DNA of 37,413 bases from Actinophytocola sp. (GTDB taxonomy: Bacteria > Actinomycetota > Actinomycetes > Mycobacteriales > Pseudonocardiaceae). Shown here piece by piece: positions 15,867 to 23,581 of the stretch. Numbering within the stretch: the first letter of the stretch is position 1; each line of letters starts with the position of its first letter. The DNA lies in the NCBI RefSeq assembly GCF_009379765.1, contig NZ_WHTD01000076.1, positions 1-37,413 of the forward strand, written 5' to 3'. Position numbers and translations under genes: made by a program. The notes beneath the pieces are model-generated. The model saw only the letters and a list, made by a program, of their open reading frames with translations, had not been told where the DNA came from and did no database searches.

Positions 15867-16409
15867 TCAGCAGCCGCCGCAGTTGTAGTACGTGATGTCC
15901 CAGTGGTTGCCTTCCAGGTAATAGATGTTGCCCGCCCCGGACCGCCACTTGCTGCCGCCGATGTAGGCGAAGTTGCCTTGGATGTAGCCGTTCAGGCAGC
16001 TGTTCAGGCTCGTGTCGAGCTTGTAGCCGTTCCAGTGGCTGTACGTGCCGCTCGCGTGCCCGACCTCCGTGCCGCCGGTGACGTTGATGCCGCAGCCGCT
16101 GGCCGACTTGAGCGTCTGGATGCCTTGGATCGTCGCCAGGTTGACCTGCGAGAACGACGTGCACGTGGAGTTGTAGCGGTCGCTGCAGCCGCCGCTGGAC
16201 GACCAGGTGATGTTCGACGACCGCAACCGCGAGGTCGCGTCGGCGTGGCTGAGCTTGGTGACCAGCACGCCGACCGAGGCCGTCGTGTTGTCGAACACCG
16301 GGTCGTGCTCCTTGGGCTGCACGGACGCCTGTGCGGCGGCGGTCGTGATCAGCAGGGCGGTCGCGGCGGACGCCGCGACCACGAGCGCTCGAACCAACAT
16401 TTTTCGCAT
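15867..16409 (-). CDS. small secreted M15-like zinc peptidase
   Basis: The 180-residue product starts at ATG 16409 behind GGAGAG. A Sec signal peptide covers residues 1-29 (hydrophobic VRALVVAASAATALL, ending AAAQAS). The mature part has H-W-N-G-Y-K-L-D (H125 to D132), matching the M15 pattern HxxGxxxD, and a later NHWD (H169). These would be the three zinc ligands of a VanY/Hedgehog-type peptidase. Six cysteines (75, 83, 106, 138, 177, 180) suggest disulfides. The domain is much shorter than usual VanY enzymes. Action on peptidoglycan peptides is inferred. It is convergent with the P450 gene. About 179 bp upstream hold no other gene. Confidence 0.78.
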   Translation of the reverse strand: MRKMLVRALVVAASAATALLITTAAAQASVQPKEHDPVFDNTTASVGVLVTKLSHADATSRLRSSNITWSSSGGCSDRYNSTCTSFSQVNLATIQGIQTLKSASGCGINVTGGTEVGHASGTYSHWNGYKLDTSLNSCLNGYIQGNFAYIGGSKWRSGAGNIYYLEGNHWDITYYNCGGC

Positions 16410-16588
16410 TCGATCTCTCCGTCCCACGGACGGCGGAACGCACCCCGACGACAATGATCCGCCGGCACGGAAACGCCGACCCGTCACTAGGAATTGAGCG
16501 ATAGAAAGCGGCCCTCGGACCACGGCGGCAGGGTGCGCAGGGACTGTCACCGCGGCCGGCAGAACGCCTCCGCAGGAGAGAGTAATAG

Positions 16589-18069
16589 TTACTGACTAGA
16601 TGTCATAGAGTACGCGGGGAAATTTTCCAACTCGTTCTTCCCACCATTACCACGGAAATCCACCACCGCGAGCGCAAGGGCCACAAGGACCAACGCGACA
16701 GCGCCGAACAGCGCAACGGACAGGCCGACGGGATAGCGACCGGTCGCCCCGACCGTGGCGTAGAAGATCGCGGCGAGCGCGGCGGTACCCACCGCGGTGC
16801 CGACCCGCTGGCCGGTCTGCAGCAGGCCGCTCGCCACCCCGGCCATATCGGTCGGCACGCACGACAGCGTGATCGTCGTGTTCGGCGAGATCACCGCTCC
16901 CCCGCCGACGCCGGCGACCAGCAGCGGCAGGGCGATGGCGGGAACCATGTGCTCGGGGTCGACCAGCGGCGTCGCCACCGCGGCCGCCGCGAGCCCGAGC
17001 GCCACCAGCACCAGCCCGGCGATCATCAGCCGCCGGCCCCACCGGTCGACCAGCCGCCCGGCGAGCCACGCGGACACCGCCGAGCCGAGCGCGAACGGCG
17101 TCACCGCGAGCCCGGACTCCAGCGGCGACATCCCGAGCCCGGTCTGGAAGAACACCGCGAACACGAGCCAGATCCCGCTGAAGCCGCAGAAGTAGACGGC
17201 CCCGAGGGTCGCGCCCGACGGGTAGCCGGGGGTCGCCGTGAACAGGCGCACGTCCAGCAGCGGCGCCCGCTCGGTGGCGACCCGGCGGCGCTCCCAGCGC
17301 AGGAACGCCCAGCCGAGCGGCACGGCGACCACGAACAGCCACCAGAACCGTTGCAGGCCACCGGCATCGGACTGGACGACCGGGAACATCACGCACAGCA
17401 CGGTGAGCCCGAGCAGCACGATGCCCGCGAGGTCGATGTCGGATCTGACGCCGCGCGGCGGCGTCCTCGGCACGAACAGCATGGCGAGCACGAGGGTGAG
17501 CGCGCCGAACGGAAGGTTCACCAGGAACACCCACCGCCAGCCGTCCGGCTCGCCGAACGCGTCGAGGATCAGCCCGCCGACCACCGGTCCGGCCGCGGTC
17601 GAGACGCCGATGGTGGCGCCGAGCAGGCCGAACGCGCGGCCGCGCTCCGCACCGCGGAAGAGATCCTGGATCAGCCCGCCGTTCTGCGGGGTGACCAGGC
17701 CGGCGACGAGGCCCTGCAGCAGCCGGGCGAGGACCAGCAGGAGCAGGGTGGGCGCGAGCCCGGCCAGCACGCTGGTGAGCACGAACCCGGACAGCGCGAC
17801 CAGGTACATCCCGCGCCGCCCGAACGCGTCGCCGAGCCGCCCCGCCGGCCACCAGCGCGAGCCCGAACGTGAGCGGGTAGCCGGAGACGACCCACTGCAC
17901 GCCGCTCGCCGAGGAGCCGAGCCCCTGCTGGATGGAGGGCACGGCGACGGTCACGACGCTGACGTCGAGCAGGATCATGAACCCCGCCGGCCAGCGTCAC
18001 CCACAGCGCCCGCCAGCGGCGCGGGTCCGCGCCGGGCGGGAAGCCGGTGTCGCCGGCGGACGGGGTCAC
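16589..18069 (-). pseudogene. MFS transporter, DHA2-type, with two +1 frameshifts
   Basis: Three successive frames together encode one major-facilitator protein. From GTG 18069 come RRWRALWVTLAGG, then FMILLDVSVVTVAVPSIQQG and QWVVSGYPLTFGLALVAGG, then GMYLVALSGFVL through helix-rich sequence to the end. Each break is explained by one extra G on the coding strand in a four-G run (17982-17985 and 17840-17843). The second segment carries the drug:H+ antiporter motif of DHA2 families (LDVSVVTVAVPSI). The remaining 406 codons are intact, with about 11 membrane segments. Two identical-type errors suggest sequencing artefacts, but real decay cannot be excluded. The substrate is probably a drug or metabolite. 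Confidence 0.8.
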
Positions 18070-18115
18070 ACCTTGATGTCTACCCACATCGGCATGCGGC
18101 CACCACCGAGCCAGG

Positions 18116-18203
18116 CCCGCGAGTCCAACACTCAGAACCCGCGAGTCCAACACCCAGAACCCGCGAGTCCAACACTCGGGGCCGCCGAGTCCGACATTCG
18201 GAG
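18116..18203 (+). repeat. 22-bp tandem repeat array, forward arm (4 units)
   Basis: Units start at 18116, 18138, 18160 and 18182, exactly 22 bp apart, with core CCCGCGAGTCCAAC. The first three cores are identical and the fourth is degenerate. The 8 bp between cores vary around ACTCAGAA. The array lies upstream of the MFS gene and faces an inverted array 32 bp away, so the two arms could pair. Confidence 0.85.
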
Positions 18204-18234
18204 CCTCACGAAGATGCGGCTTCGGGTCCCGAAC

Positions 18235-18313
18235 GTTGGACTCGCGGGTCCGGAGGGTTGGACTCGCGGGGTTGGTGGGTTGGACTCGCGGGGTTGGCGG
18301 GTTGGGGGAACGG
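18235..18313 (-). repeat. 22-bp tandem repeat array, inverted arm (3-4 units)
   Basis: GTTGGACTCGCGGG occurs at 18235, 18257 and 18279, again with an exact 22-bp period, and a degenerate fourth unit begins at 18301. This is the reverse complement of the core in the forward arm. The array ends at the stop codon of the beta-propeller gene (18314), so it could act as its terminator. Confidence 0.85.
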
Positions 18314-20605
18314 TCAGGTGAACGGCAGCCAGGCCAGTCGGGTCAGCGCGACGACGTCCCCGCCGATGTCGGTGACCAGCATGCCGGCGTCGGAGATCGT
18401 CCACAGCTCGTCGCCGATCACCAGCGCCCGGCGCGGGGCCAGCGGCATGTCGCCGTACCGCTCGGCCACGTGGCTCACCATGCCGACCTCGCGGACCGAG
18501 GCCCCGTCCACCTTCAGCACCAGCGCACCCGCCGAGGGGTACCCGCCGGAGGGGTCGGTCATCCCGCCGGCGACCGGGATCACCACGAGCTGCTTGTCCG
18601 GCCAGTAAAGGAAGGCGTGCGGGTCGTTCTCCACCTCGGACATGCCGCCCGCGTAGTGGTACTGGCCGATCCGCTTGGCACCGCCCGGGTCCGACGTGTC
18701 GAACAGCGACACCTGGGTGCCGGTGACCCGGCCCTCCCCGGTCGCCTCCTGCCCGACGCCGAGCAACCGCCCGTCGCCGACCGGGTGCAGGTAGGCGGAG
18801 TAACCGGTGACCTTCAGCTCACCGGTGATCCGCGGCTTCGCCGGGTCGGACAGGTCCACCGTGTACAGCGGGTCGGTCTGCCGGAAGGTCACCACGTAGC
18901 CGGTGTCGCCGAGGAAGCGCACCGCGTAGATGCGCTCACCCTTGCCGAGCCCGTCGACCTGGCCCACCTGGGTCAGCTGGTCGCCCTCGCGGGTGAGCAC
19001 GGTGACCATGCTGTGGCTGTCCGACGCGGTGCTGACCGTGGTGGCGATGCGCAGGTTGCTCTCGTGCTCGGACAGCGAGTACTGGTTGAGCAGGCTGCCT
19101 TCGACACCGCCGGACGCGACGTGCACCGGCTTGCCGGGATCGGAGATGTCGAACTGGTACACGTCGGTGCGCTGGCCGCCGCCGGGCACCGGCCGGTCGG
19201 TCGGGCCGAACCCGTCCACGCCGTGCGCGAAGTGGTCGTCGGCGATGTAGAGGTTGGTGCCGGTGCCGTAGACGGTGTTGCCGTCGGCGACGATGCCGAC
19301 CGGGTCGCCGAGGCGGAGCGCCTGCCGCAGGTCGAAGGTGAGCACGGTGAGCATCGCGGTGCCGGTGTAGCGCTGCGGGTGGCTCATCGCCGAGCACTCG
19401 ACGAGCTCGCCGCTCGACTCCTGGCCCGCGCCGCGCAGCTGGTAGCGCGGCACCCAGTCCTCAATGGACGAACGGGCGACGATGTTCTTGTTCTCCTCGG
19501 TCGCCTGGTCCGGCGAACGGGACTGGTCCGGGTTGACGAAGCCGAGCCGCGGGCCGGAGCGCACGACGACCCGGGCCACCGCGCCGACCTGGCGGGCGTC
19601 GATGTAGTCGCCCTCGACGTCGAGCGTGCCGACCACCTTGCCCGCGCCGGTGAGGTCGACGAGCACGATCTGCGAGCCGTAGGCCGGGTCCCTCGGCGGG
19701 GTCTCGTCCGGCGGCGGGTCCTTCGGTGGCACGGGTGCGGTCGCTGCCGGGTCGTCGGATGCCGTCGCGCCGCCGGCCGGCTCGTCCGGTGCCGTCCCGT
19801 TCGTTCCCGACGCGCTCGGCGCCGGCGCGTCGGTCGGCGGCGCGTCCGGCGGCGGGTCCGAGACCGAGGTGTCCGGTACCGGCTCGCCGGGTGCGACCTT
19901 GGTCGGCACGGCCTCGCCCGGCACGACACCGCCACTACCGCCGCCGACCCGGGGCATCGGCCGCGCCGTGACGCCCGTGGCGGTCAGCACGAGCGCGCGG
20001 TCACCGTCGAGCAGGAGCTGGGTGGCGTAGCCGCTCGGCAGCGAGAGCGTCGCGGTCTCCTTGCGGGAGGCCACATCCACGACTCGCAGCCGGCCGTCGA
20101 CGATGCTGACGACCTTCTTGCCGTCGGTCTTCACAATGTCCGGTTCGTCCACACCGGACTCGTGGATGTTGGTCGAGGAGTGCTCCTTCGCGTCCGGCTG
20201 GGCGGCTCCCCCTTCGCCCGGCGCGGACTGCCGCCCGTCACCGCCTGCGTCCGCGCCGGGCGCGGCCTGGCGCTCGGCGCCCTTGGCCGGCGCCTGCCCG
20301 CCCGGGGCCTCCACGGGCGCGGCCTCCGCGTCCGCCGCGACCGCGCCGTCCTCAATGGCCACCGCGTAGTCGCCGCCGATCCCGTACGGGCCGATGTGGT
20401 CCGTCGCGGCCGACTTCAGCTCGGAGAGCGCCGACTCGCAGGTGTCATAGGCGACGAGCGTGACGGGGCCCGAGTCGAACCCCTCCGTCCGCTCCCCGTC
20501 GGCCAGCCCGACGATCACGGCGGTGCCGGCCACGCCGACACCCAGTCCAACCACCGTCGCCGCGGCGAGGGCGAGTCGTGGCCATCTCGGTAAGTCCCGG
20601 TTCAT
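18314..20605 (-). CDS. membrane-anchored beta-propeller domain protein
   Basis: The 763-residue product starts at ATG 20605. An N-terminal membrane anchor (LALAAATVVGLGVGVAGTAVIVG, about 10-33, broken here only for naming) precedes FDSCESALSELK-like sequence, a low-complexity Ala/Gly/Pro/Glu linker (~80-130), and the conserved HSSTNIHESGVDEPDIVKTD of the bacterial C-terminal beta-propeller family. A second Pro/Ser/Thr/Asp-rich insert lies at about 285-345. The rest repeats strand blocks such as DTGYVVTFRQTDPLYTVDLS and GRLLGVGQEATG. Such proteins are extracytoplasmic, with unknown partners; some look copper-related or regulatory. The gene is divergent from the kinase gene. The 3' end abuts the 22-bp repeat array. 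Confidence 0.88.
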   Translation of the reverse strand: MNRDLPRWPRLALAAATVVGLGVGVAGTAVIVGLADGERTEGFDSGPVTLVAYDTCESALSELKSAATDHIGPYGIGGDYAVAIEDGAVAADAEAAPVEAPGGQAPAKGAERQAAPGADAGGDGRQSAPGEGGAAQPDAKEHSSTNIHESGVDEPDIVKTDGKKVVSIVDGRLRVVDVASRKETATLSLPSGYATQLLLDGDRALVLTATGVTARPMPRVGGGSGGVVPGEAVPTKVAPGEPVPDTSVSDPPPDAPPTDAPAPSASGTNGTAPDEPAGGATASDDPAATAPVPPKDPPPDETPPRDPAYGSQIVLVDLTGAGKVVGTLDVEGDYIDARQVGAVARVVVRSGPRLGFVNPDQSRSPDQATEENKNIVARSSIEDWVPRYQLRGAGQESSGELVECSAMSHPQRYTGTAMLTVLTFDLRQALRLGDPVGIVADGNTVYGTGTNLYIADDHFAHGVDGFGPTDRPVPGGGQRTDVYQFDISDPGKPVHVASGGVEGSLLNQYSLSEHESNLRIATTVSTASDSHSMVTVLTREGDQLTQVGQVDGLGKGERIYAVRFLGDTGYVVTFRQTDPLYTVDLSDPAKPRITGELKVTGYSAYLHPVGDGRLLGVGQEATGEGRVTGTQVSLFDTSDPGGAKRIGQYHYAGGMSEVENDPHAFLYWPDKQLVVIPVAGGMTDPSGGYPSAGALVLKVDGASVREVGMVSHVAERYGDMPLAPRRALVIGDELWTISDAGMLVTDIGGDVVALTRLAWLPFT

Positions 20606-20663
20606 GCCGCAAGGACGGAGGCCCACCCTCGACGCGTTGCACGAGAACTGCTTGACTTCGCCG

Positions 20664-21299
20664 GTGCGACAGAAGCTGATCTCCGCGGTGGCCGGGGAGA
20701 TACTCGCCCGTTCCGCGCGACGGGTGGCGGTCGACGGGGTGGACGGGGCCGGCAAGACCCACTTCGCCGACGAGCTCGCCGCCGAGCTGACCGGCCGGGG
20801 CGCCGCGGTGATCCGGGCCTCCGTTGACGGCTTCCACCAGCCACGCGAGCTGCGGCACCGGCGCGGCCGCGGCTCACCGGAGGGCTACTACCGGGACTCC
20901 TACGACTATCCGCGGCTGATCGGGCTGCTGCTCGCCCCGCTCGGGCCGGGCGGCACCCGCCGGTTCGTCCGCGCGGTGTACGACGTGCACAACGAGAAGC
21001 CGGTGCACCAGTCCCCGGAACGGGCCGCGCCGGGCTCGATCCTGGTCCTGGACGGCATCTTCACCCACCGCGACGAGCTGGCCCGCCACTGGGACTACTC
21101 GGTGTGGCTGGAGGTGCCGTTCGAGACCTCGATCCCGCGCGGCGCGGCCCGCGGCTACGGCGACCCCGACCCGGAGGCGAAGTTCAACCGCCGCTACGTC
21201 GAGGGCCAGCGCCTGTACCTCACCGAGTGCGACCCCCGGTCCCGGGCGACGGCGGTCGTGGACAACACCGACCTGGCCAACCCGGTCCGGGTCCGTTAG
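20664..21299 (+). CDS. uridine kinase-like P-loop NTPase
   Basis: The GTG start at 20664 gives 211 residues: RRVAVDGVDGAGKTHFADEL (Walker A, K31), IRASVDGFHQPRELRHRRGR, YYRDSYDYPRLIGLLLAPLG, ILVLDGIFTHRDEL (a Walker B-like DG) and RYVEGQRLYLTECDP. These are the steps of the uridine kinase/phosphoribulokinase fold, with FDGFH-like substrate motif. An ATG at 20604 would extend it by 20 codons but would overlap the start of the divergent beta-propeller gene. The natural substrate may be a nucleoside or other hydroxyl compound. The stop TAG 21297-21299 shares its G with the first base of element copy D. Confidence 0.85.
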   Translation: MRQKLISAVAGEILARSARRVAVDGVDGAGKTHFADELAAELTGRGAAVIRASVDGFHQPRELRHRRGRGSPEGYYRDSYDYPRLIGLLLAPLGPGGTRRFVRAVYDVHNEKPVHQSPERAAPGSILVLDGIFTHRDELARHWDYSVWLEVPFETSIPRGAARGYGDPDPEAKFNRRYVEGQRLYLTECDPRSRATAVVDNTDLANPVRVR

Positions 21300-21461
21300 G
21301 TCGTGTCTCGTGGATCTTGGTCGATGGGATTCGTGATCCAGATGTCTCCTGGCAAGGCGGCGGAAGGTCGCTCACACCGGGTTGTATTCGGGCATTCCGA
21401 CAACGCGGCCAGGGGGCAGCTGGGCGCGAATACCACGATCCAAGATCCGCGAGACATGGCC
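21299..21461. mobile_element. palindromic MITE-like element, copy D (163 bp)
   Basis: It is flanked by TA at 21297-21298 and 21462-21463. It is nearly identical to copy B. Its left boundary completes the stop codon of the kinase gene and its right boundary completes the stop codon of the convergent DUF4342 gene, so neither protein is altered. It is the cleanest copy and defines the ends of the family. Confidence 0.85.
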
Positions 21462-21730
21462 TAGTCCTCTTCGGACGGTTGGTCGACCTCCTCCGGCTCG
21501 GTGTGCTCGACCTCCAGCTTCCAGCCACCCGCCAGCGCGACCGCCGCCGAGGCCGCGGCGATCATCGGCCAGACCACCACCGCCACGATGCCGATCGTCA
21601 GCGGGAGGTCCAGCACCTTGCGGCCCTTGTCGGTACGCACCACGATGCGACGCACGTTGCCTTCGTGCAGAAACTTGTTGATCTTCTCGGTGAGCTCCCG
21701 AGCGCCGAACCCCTCTGCTTCCCTAGTCAC
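21461..21730 (-). CDS. DUF4342 family small membrane-associated protein
   Basis: The 89-residue product from GTG 21730 has an N-terminal helix (LTEKINKFLHEGNVRRIVVR), strands around DKGRKVLDLPLTIGIVAVVV, a hydrophobic helix (WPMIAAASAAVALAGGW) and an acidic tail ending in PSEED. This order is the DUF4342 pattern, often seen as N-terminal UBA-like helix plus a membrane-inserting segment. Function is unknown. The stop TAG is supplied at the boundary of element copy D. Before insertion the gene probably ended with TAA overlapping the kinase stop (TTAG). Confidence 0.85.
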   Translation of the reverse strand: MTREAEGFGARELTEKINKFLHEGNVRRIVVRTDKGRKVLDLPLTIGIVAVVVWPMIAAASAAVALAGGWKLEVEHTEPEEVDQPSEED

Positions 21731-21791
21731 AGCAACGACGGTAGTACGGTGGAAGGCAGCTTGGGCCTCGATCGGGGGAGGTCTCCACACG

Positions 21792-23028
21792 ATGAAGTTC
21801 CGGCTGCTCGGGCCGGTGGAGGTGTTCGACGGCGACCGCTGGGTGGGCGTCTGGGCGGCGAAGGTCCGGTTGTTGCTGGCCACCCTGCTGATCCGGCCGC
21901 ACCAGGTGGTCCCCATCGACCGGATCGTGCACGAGCTGTGGGGCGAGGCGCCGCCCAAGACCGCCGCCACCCAGGTGCACGGATACGTCCTGCGGCTGCG
22001 CACGCTCATCGGCGACGCCGACGGCCGGGTGCTCACCACCGTCGCCCCCGGGTATCGCCTGGAGACCGAGGACACCGATGTGGCCCTGTTCCGCGCCAAA
22101 GCGGACCAGGGCCACCGCGCCCAGCGCCCCGACGAGGCCGCCGAGCTGCTCGGGGAGGCGCTCGCGCTGTGGCGCGGCCCGGCGATCGCCGACGTGCCCG
22201 CCTCCGCCGCGATCGCCACCGAGGCCGGGCGGCTCGACGAGCAACGCCTCGCCGCGCTCGACGCCCGGGTCGACACCGACCTCGACCGCGGCCGGCACGC
22301 CCAGCTCGTCGGCGAGCTGGCGCACCTGGTCGACGAGCACCCGCTGCGTGAGCAGGCCTGGCACCGGCTCATGCTCGCGCTCTACCGCAGCGGCCGGAAG
22401 GCCGAGGCGCTGCGGGCCTTCCGACGCCTGCGCACCATCCTCGTCGACGAGCTCGGCGTCGAGCCGAGTGCCGGGGTGCGCCACCAGCGGCTGCTCACCG
22501 ACGACCCCGACCTGGCCCGCACCCCACGGCGCGGCGCCGAGCCGCCCGCGGTCGTCGTGCCAGCTGCCCGCCGACGTGCCCGACTTCACCGGCCGCGAGG
22601 ACGCCCTCGACGCGCTCACCACGCTGCTGGCCGACCGGCGGCCGGACGCGCCGCCGCCGGTGTCGGTGATCTCCGGCGGCCCGGGCGTCGGCAAGTCGAC
22701 GCTCGCGCTGCACGCGGCGCGGCGGGCCGCCCCGGACTTTCCCGACGGCCAGGTCTACCTCGACCTCGCCGGCACCTCCGTCGAACCACGCGACCCCGCG
22801 GTGCTGCTGGCCGAGGTGCTGCACGCGCTCGGCGTCACCGGCGCGGCCGTGCCCGACGGCCTGCACGCCCGGGCGGCGCTCTACCGGTCGCTCCTGACCG
22901 ACCGCCGGATGCTGCTGGTCCTCGACGACGCCGCCAACGCCGACCAGGTGCGCTGGCTGCAGCCGTCCACCGGGACCTGCGCGGCGATCATCACCAGCCG
23001 CGCGGTGCTCACCGAGCTGCCCGGCGCC
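21792..23028 (+). pseudogene. AfsR/SARP-type BTAD regulator, frameshifted and 3' truncated
   Basis: From ATG 21792 the protein has an OmpR-type winged helix (KFRLLGPVEVFDGDRW to PGYRLE) and a BTAD domain (VDTDLDRGRHAQLVGELAHL, HPLREQAWHRLMLALYRSGR, ELGVEPSAG). After a frameshift at about 22551-22562 an NB-ARC ATPase follows (PDFTGREDALDAL, Walker A GGPGVGKST, LLVLDDAANADQVRWL, IITSRAVLTELPGA). Homology then ends abruptly near 23028, where sequence of an inverted unrelated gene begins. AfsR-type regulators normally continue with the rest of NB-ARC and TPR repeats. SARP regulators activate secondary metabolite clusters; this one is unlikely to work. Confidence 0.8.
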
Positions 23029-23456
23029 GGCGATCCAGACGAACGAGGCGTTCTCGTTGTAGGTGTTCACCAGGTTGCGGCAGGTGTTCGGCGGGATCGT
23101 GTCGTAGGCGCCCTGCCAGTTGGAGTTGAGGTGGACCCGCGCGGTCAGGTCGTCGTCCTTGTTGCACGCCGACGCGGCGTTGTTCTTGACCTGGCCCTTG
23201 CCCGCCCCCGGGCCCACGAACCGCACGGTGGAGAAGTCCCTGACCCCGAGGACGAAGTCGGCGAGCGAGCCCTGGTGACCGCTGTTGTAGTACAGGCAGA
23301 ACTCGCCGGACTGGCACACACCGTCCAATGCGGACCGCACACTCACGTCCTCGCGCTGGCTCGCGGGGCCGGGTCGGCCGACGCGGTGGTCGCGAGCGCG
23401 GTGAGCGGCAGCGCCGCCGCGGCGAGCGGCGCGATGAAGGCGATCTTGTTACGCAC
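23029..23456 (-). pseudogene. secreted peptidase inhibitor (family I36-like), frameshifted, 3' end lost
   Basis: GTG 23456 begins a clear signal peptide (RNKIAFIAPLAAAALPLTAL, then ATTASADP). A frameshift at about 23343-23352 separates it from the mature part (DVSVRSALDGVCQSGEFCLY, YNSGHQGSLADF, ACNKDDDLTARVHLNS and NTCRNLVNTYNENASFVW), whose cysteine pattern and YY-N-GSxxDF motif match the small secreted I36/SMPI-type inhibitors of actinomycetes. At about 23028 the frame runs into the truncated regulator gene without a stop. Whether only the stop or a few residues are missing is not clear. Confidence 0.7.
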
Positions 23457-23581
23457 TTCTCCCCAATTCCTCTGCGTTCAGGGCAGATCTCGTGTCCTGA
23501 CGCGTTGTCGTGGAAATCGACCAGGGAGAAGAGTGCTCCGGCCGGCTACATCTGGGCTAAGCCGCGCATAAGCGGCCGGGC

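Noticed and set aside
18116..18313. CRISPR array
   Set aside because: Repeats are 14-bp cores at 22-bp period with only 8-bp variable gaps and an inverted second arm; no spacer-sized units and no cas genes.
17238..18608. A long plus-strand frame across the 22-bp repeat arrays
   Set aside because: It is antisense to the MFS gene and the repeat gives a periodic Arg/Glu/Ser/Asn product; no start or domain support.
20604..20663. ATG 20604 as start of the kinase gene
   Set aside because: It would overlap the start codon of the divergent beta-propeller gene and leave no room for promoters; GTG 20664 begins just before conserved sequence. It remains an alternative.
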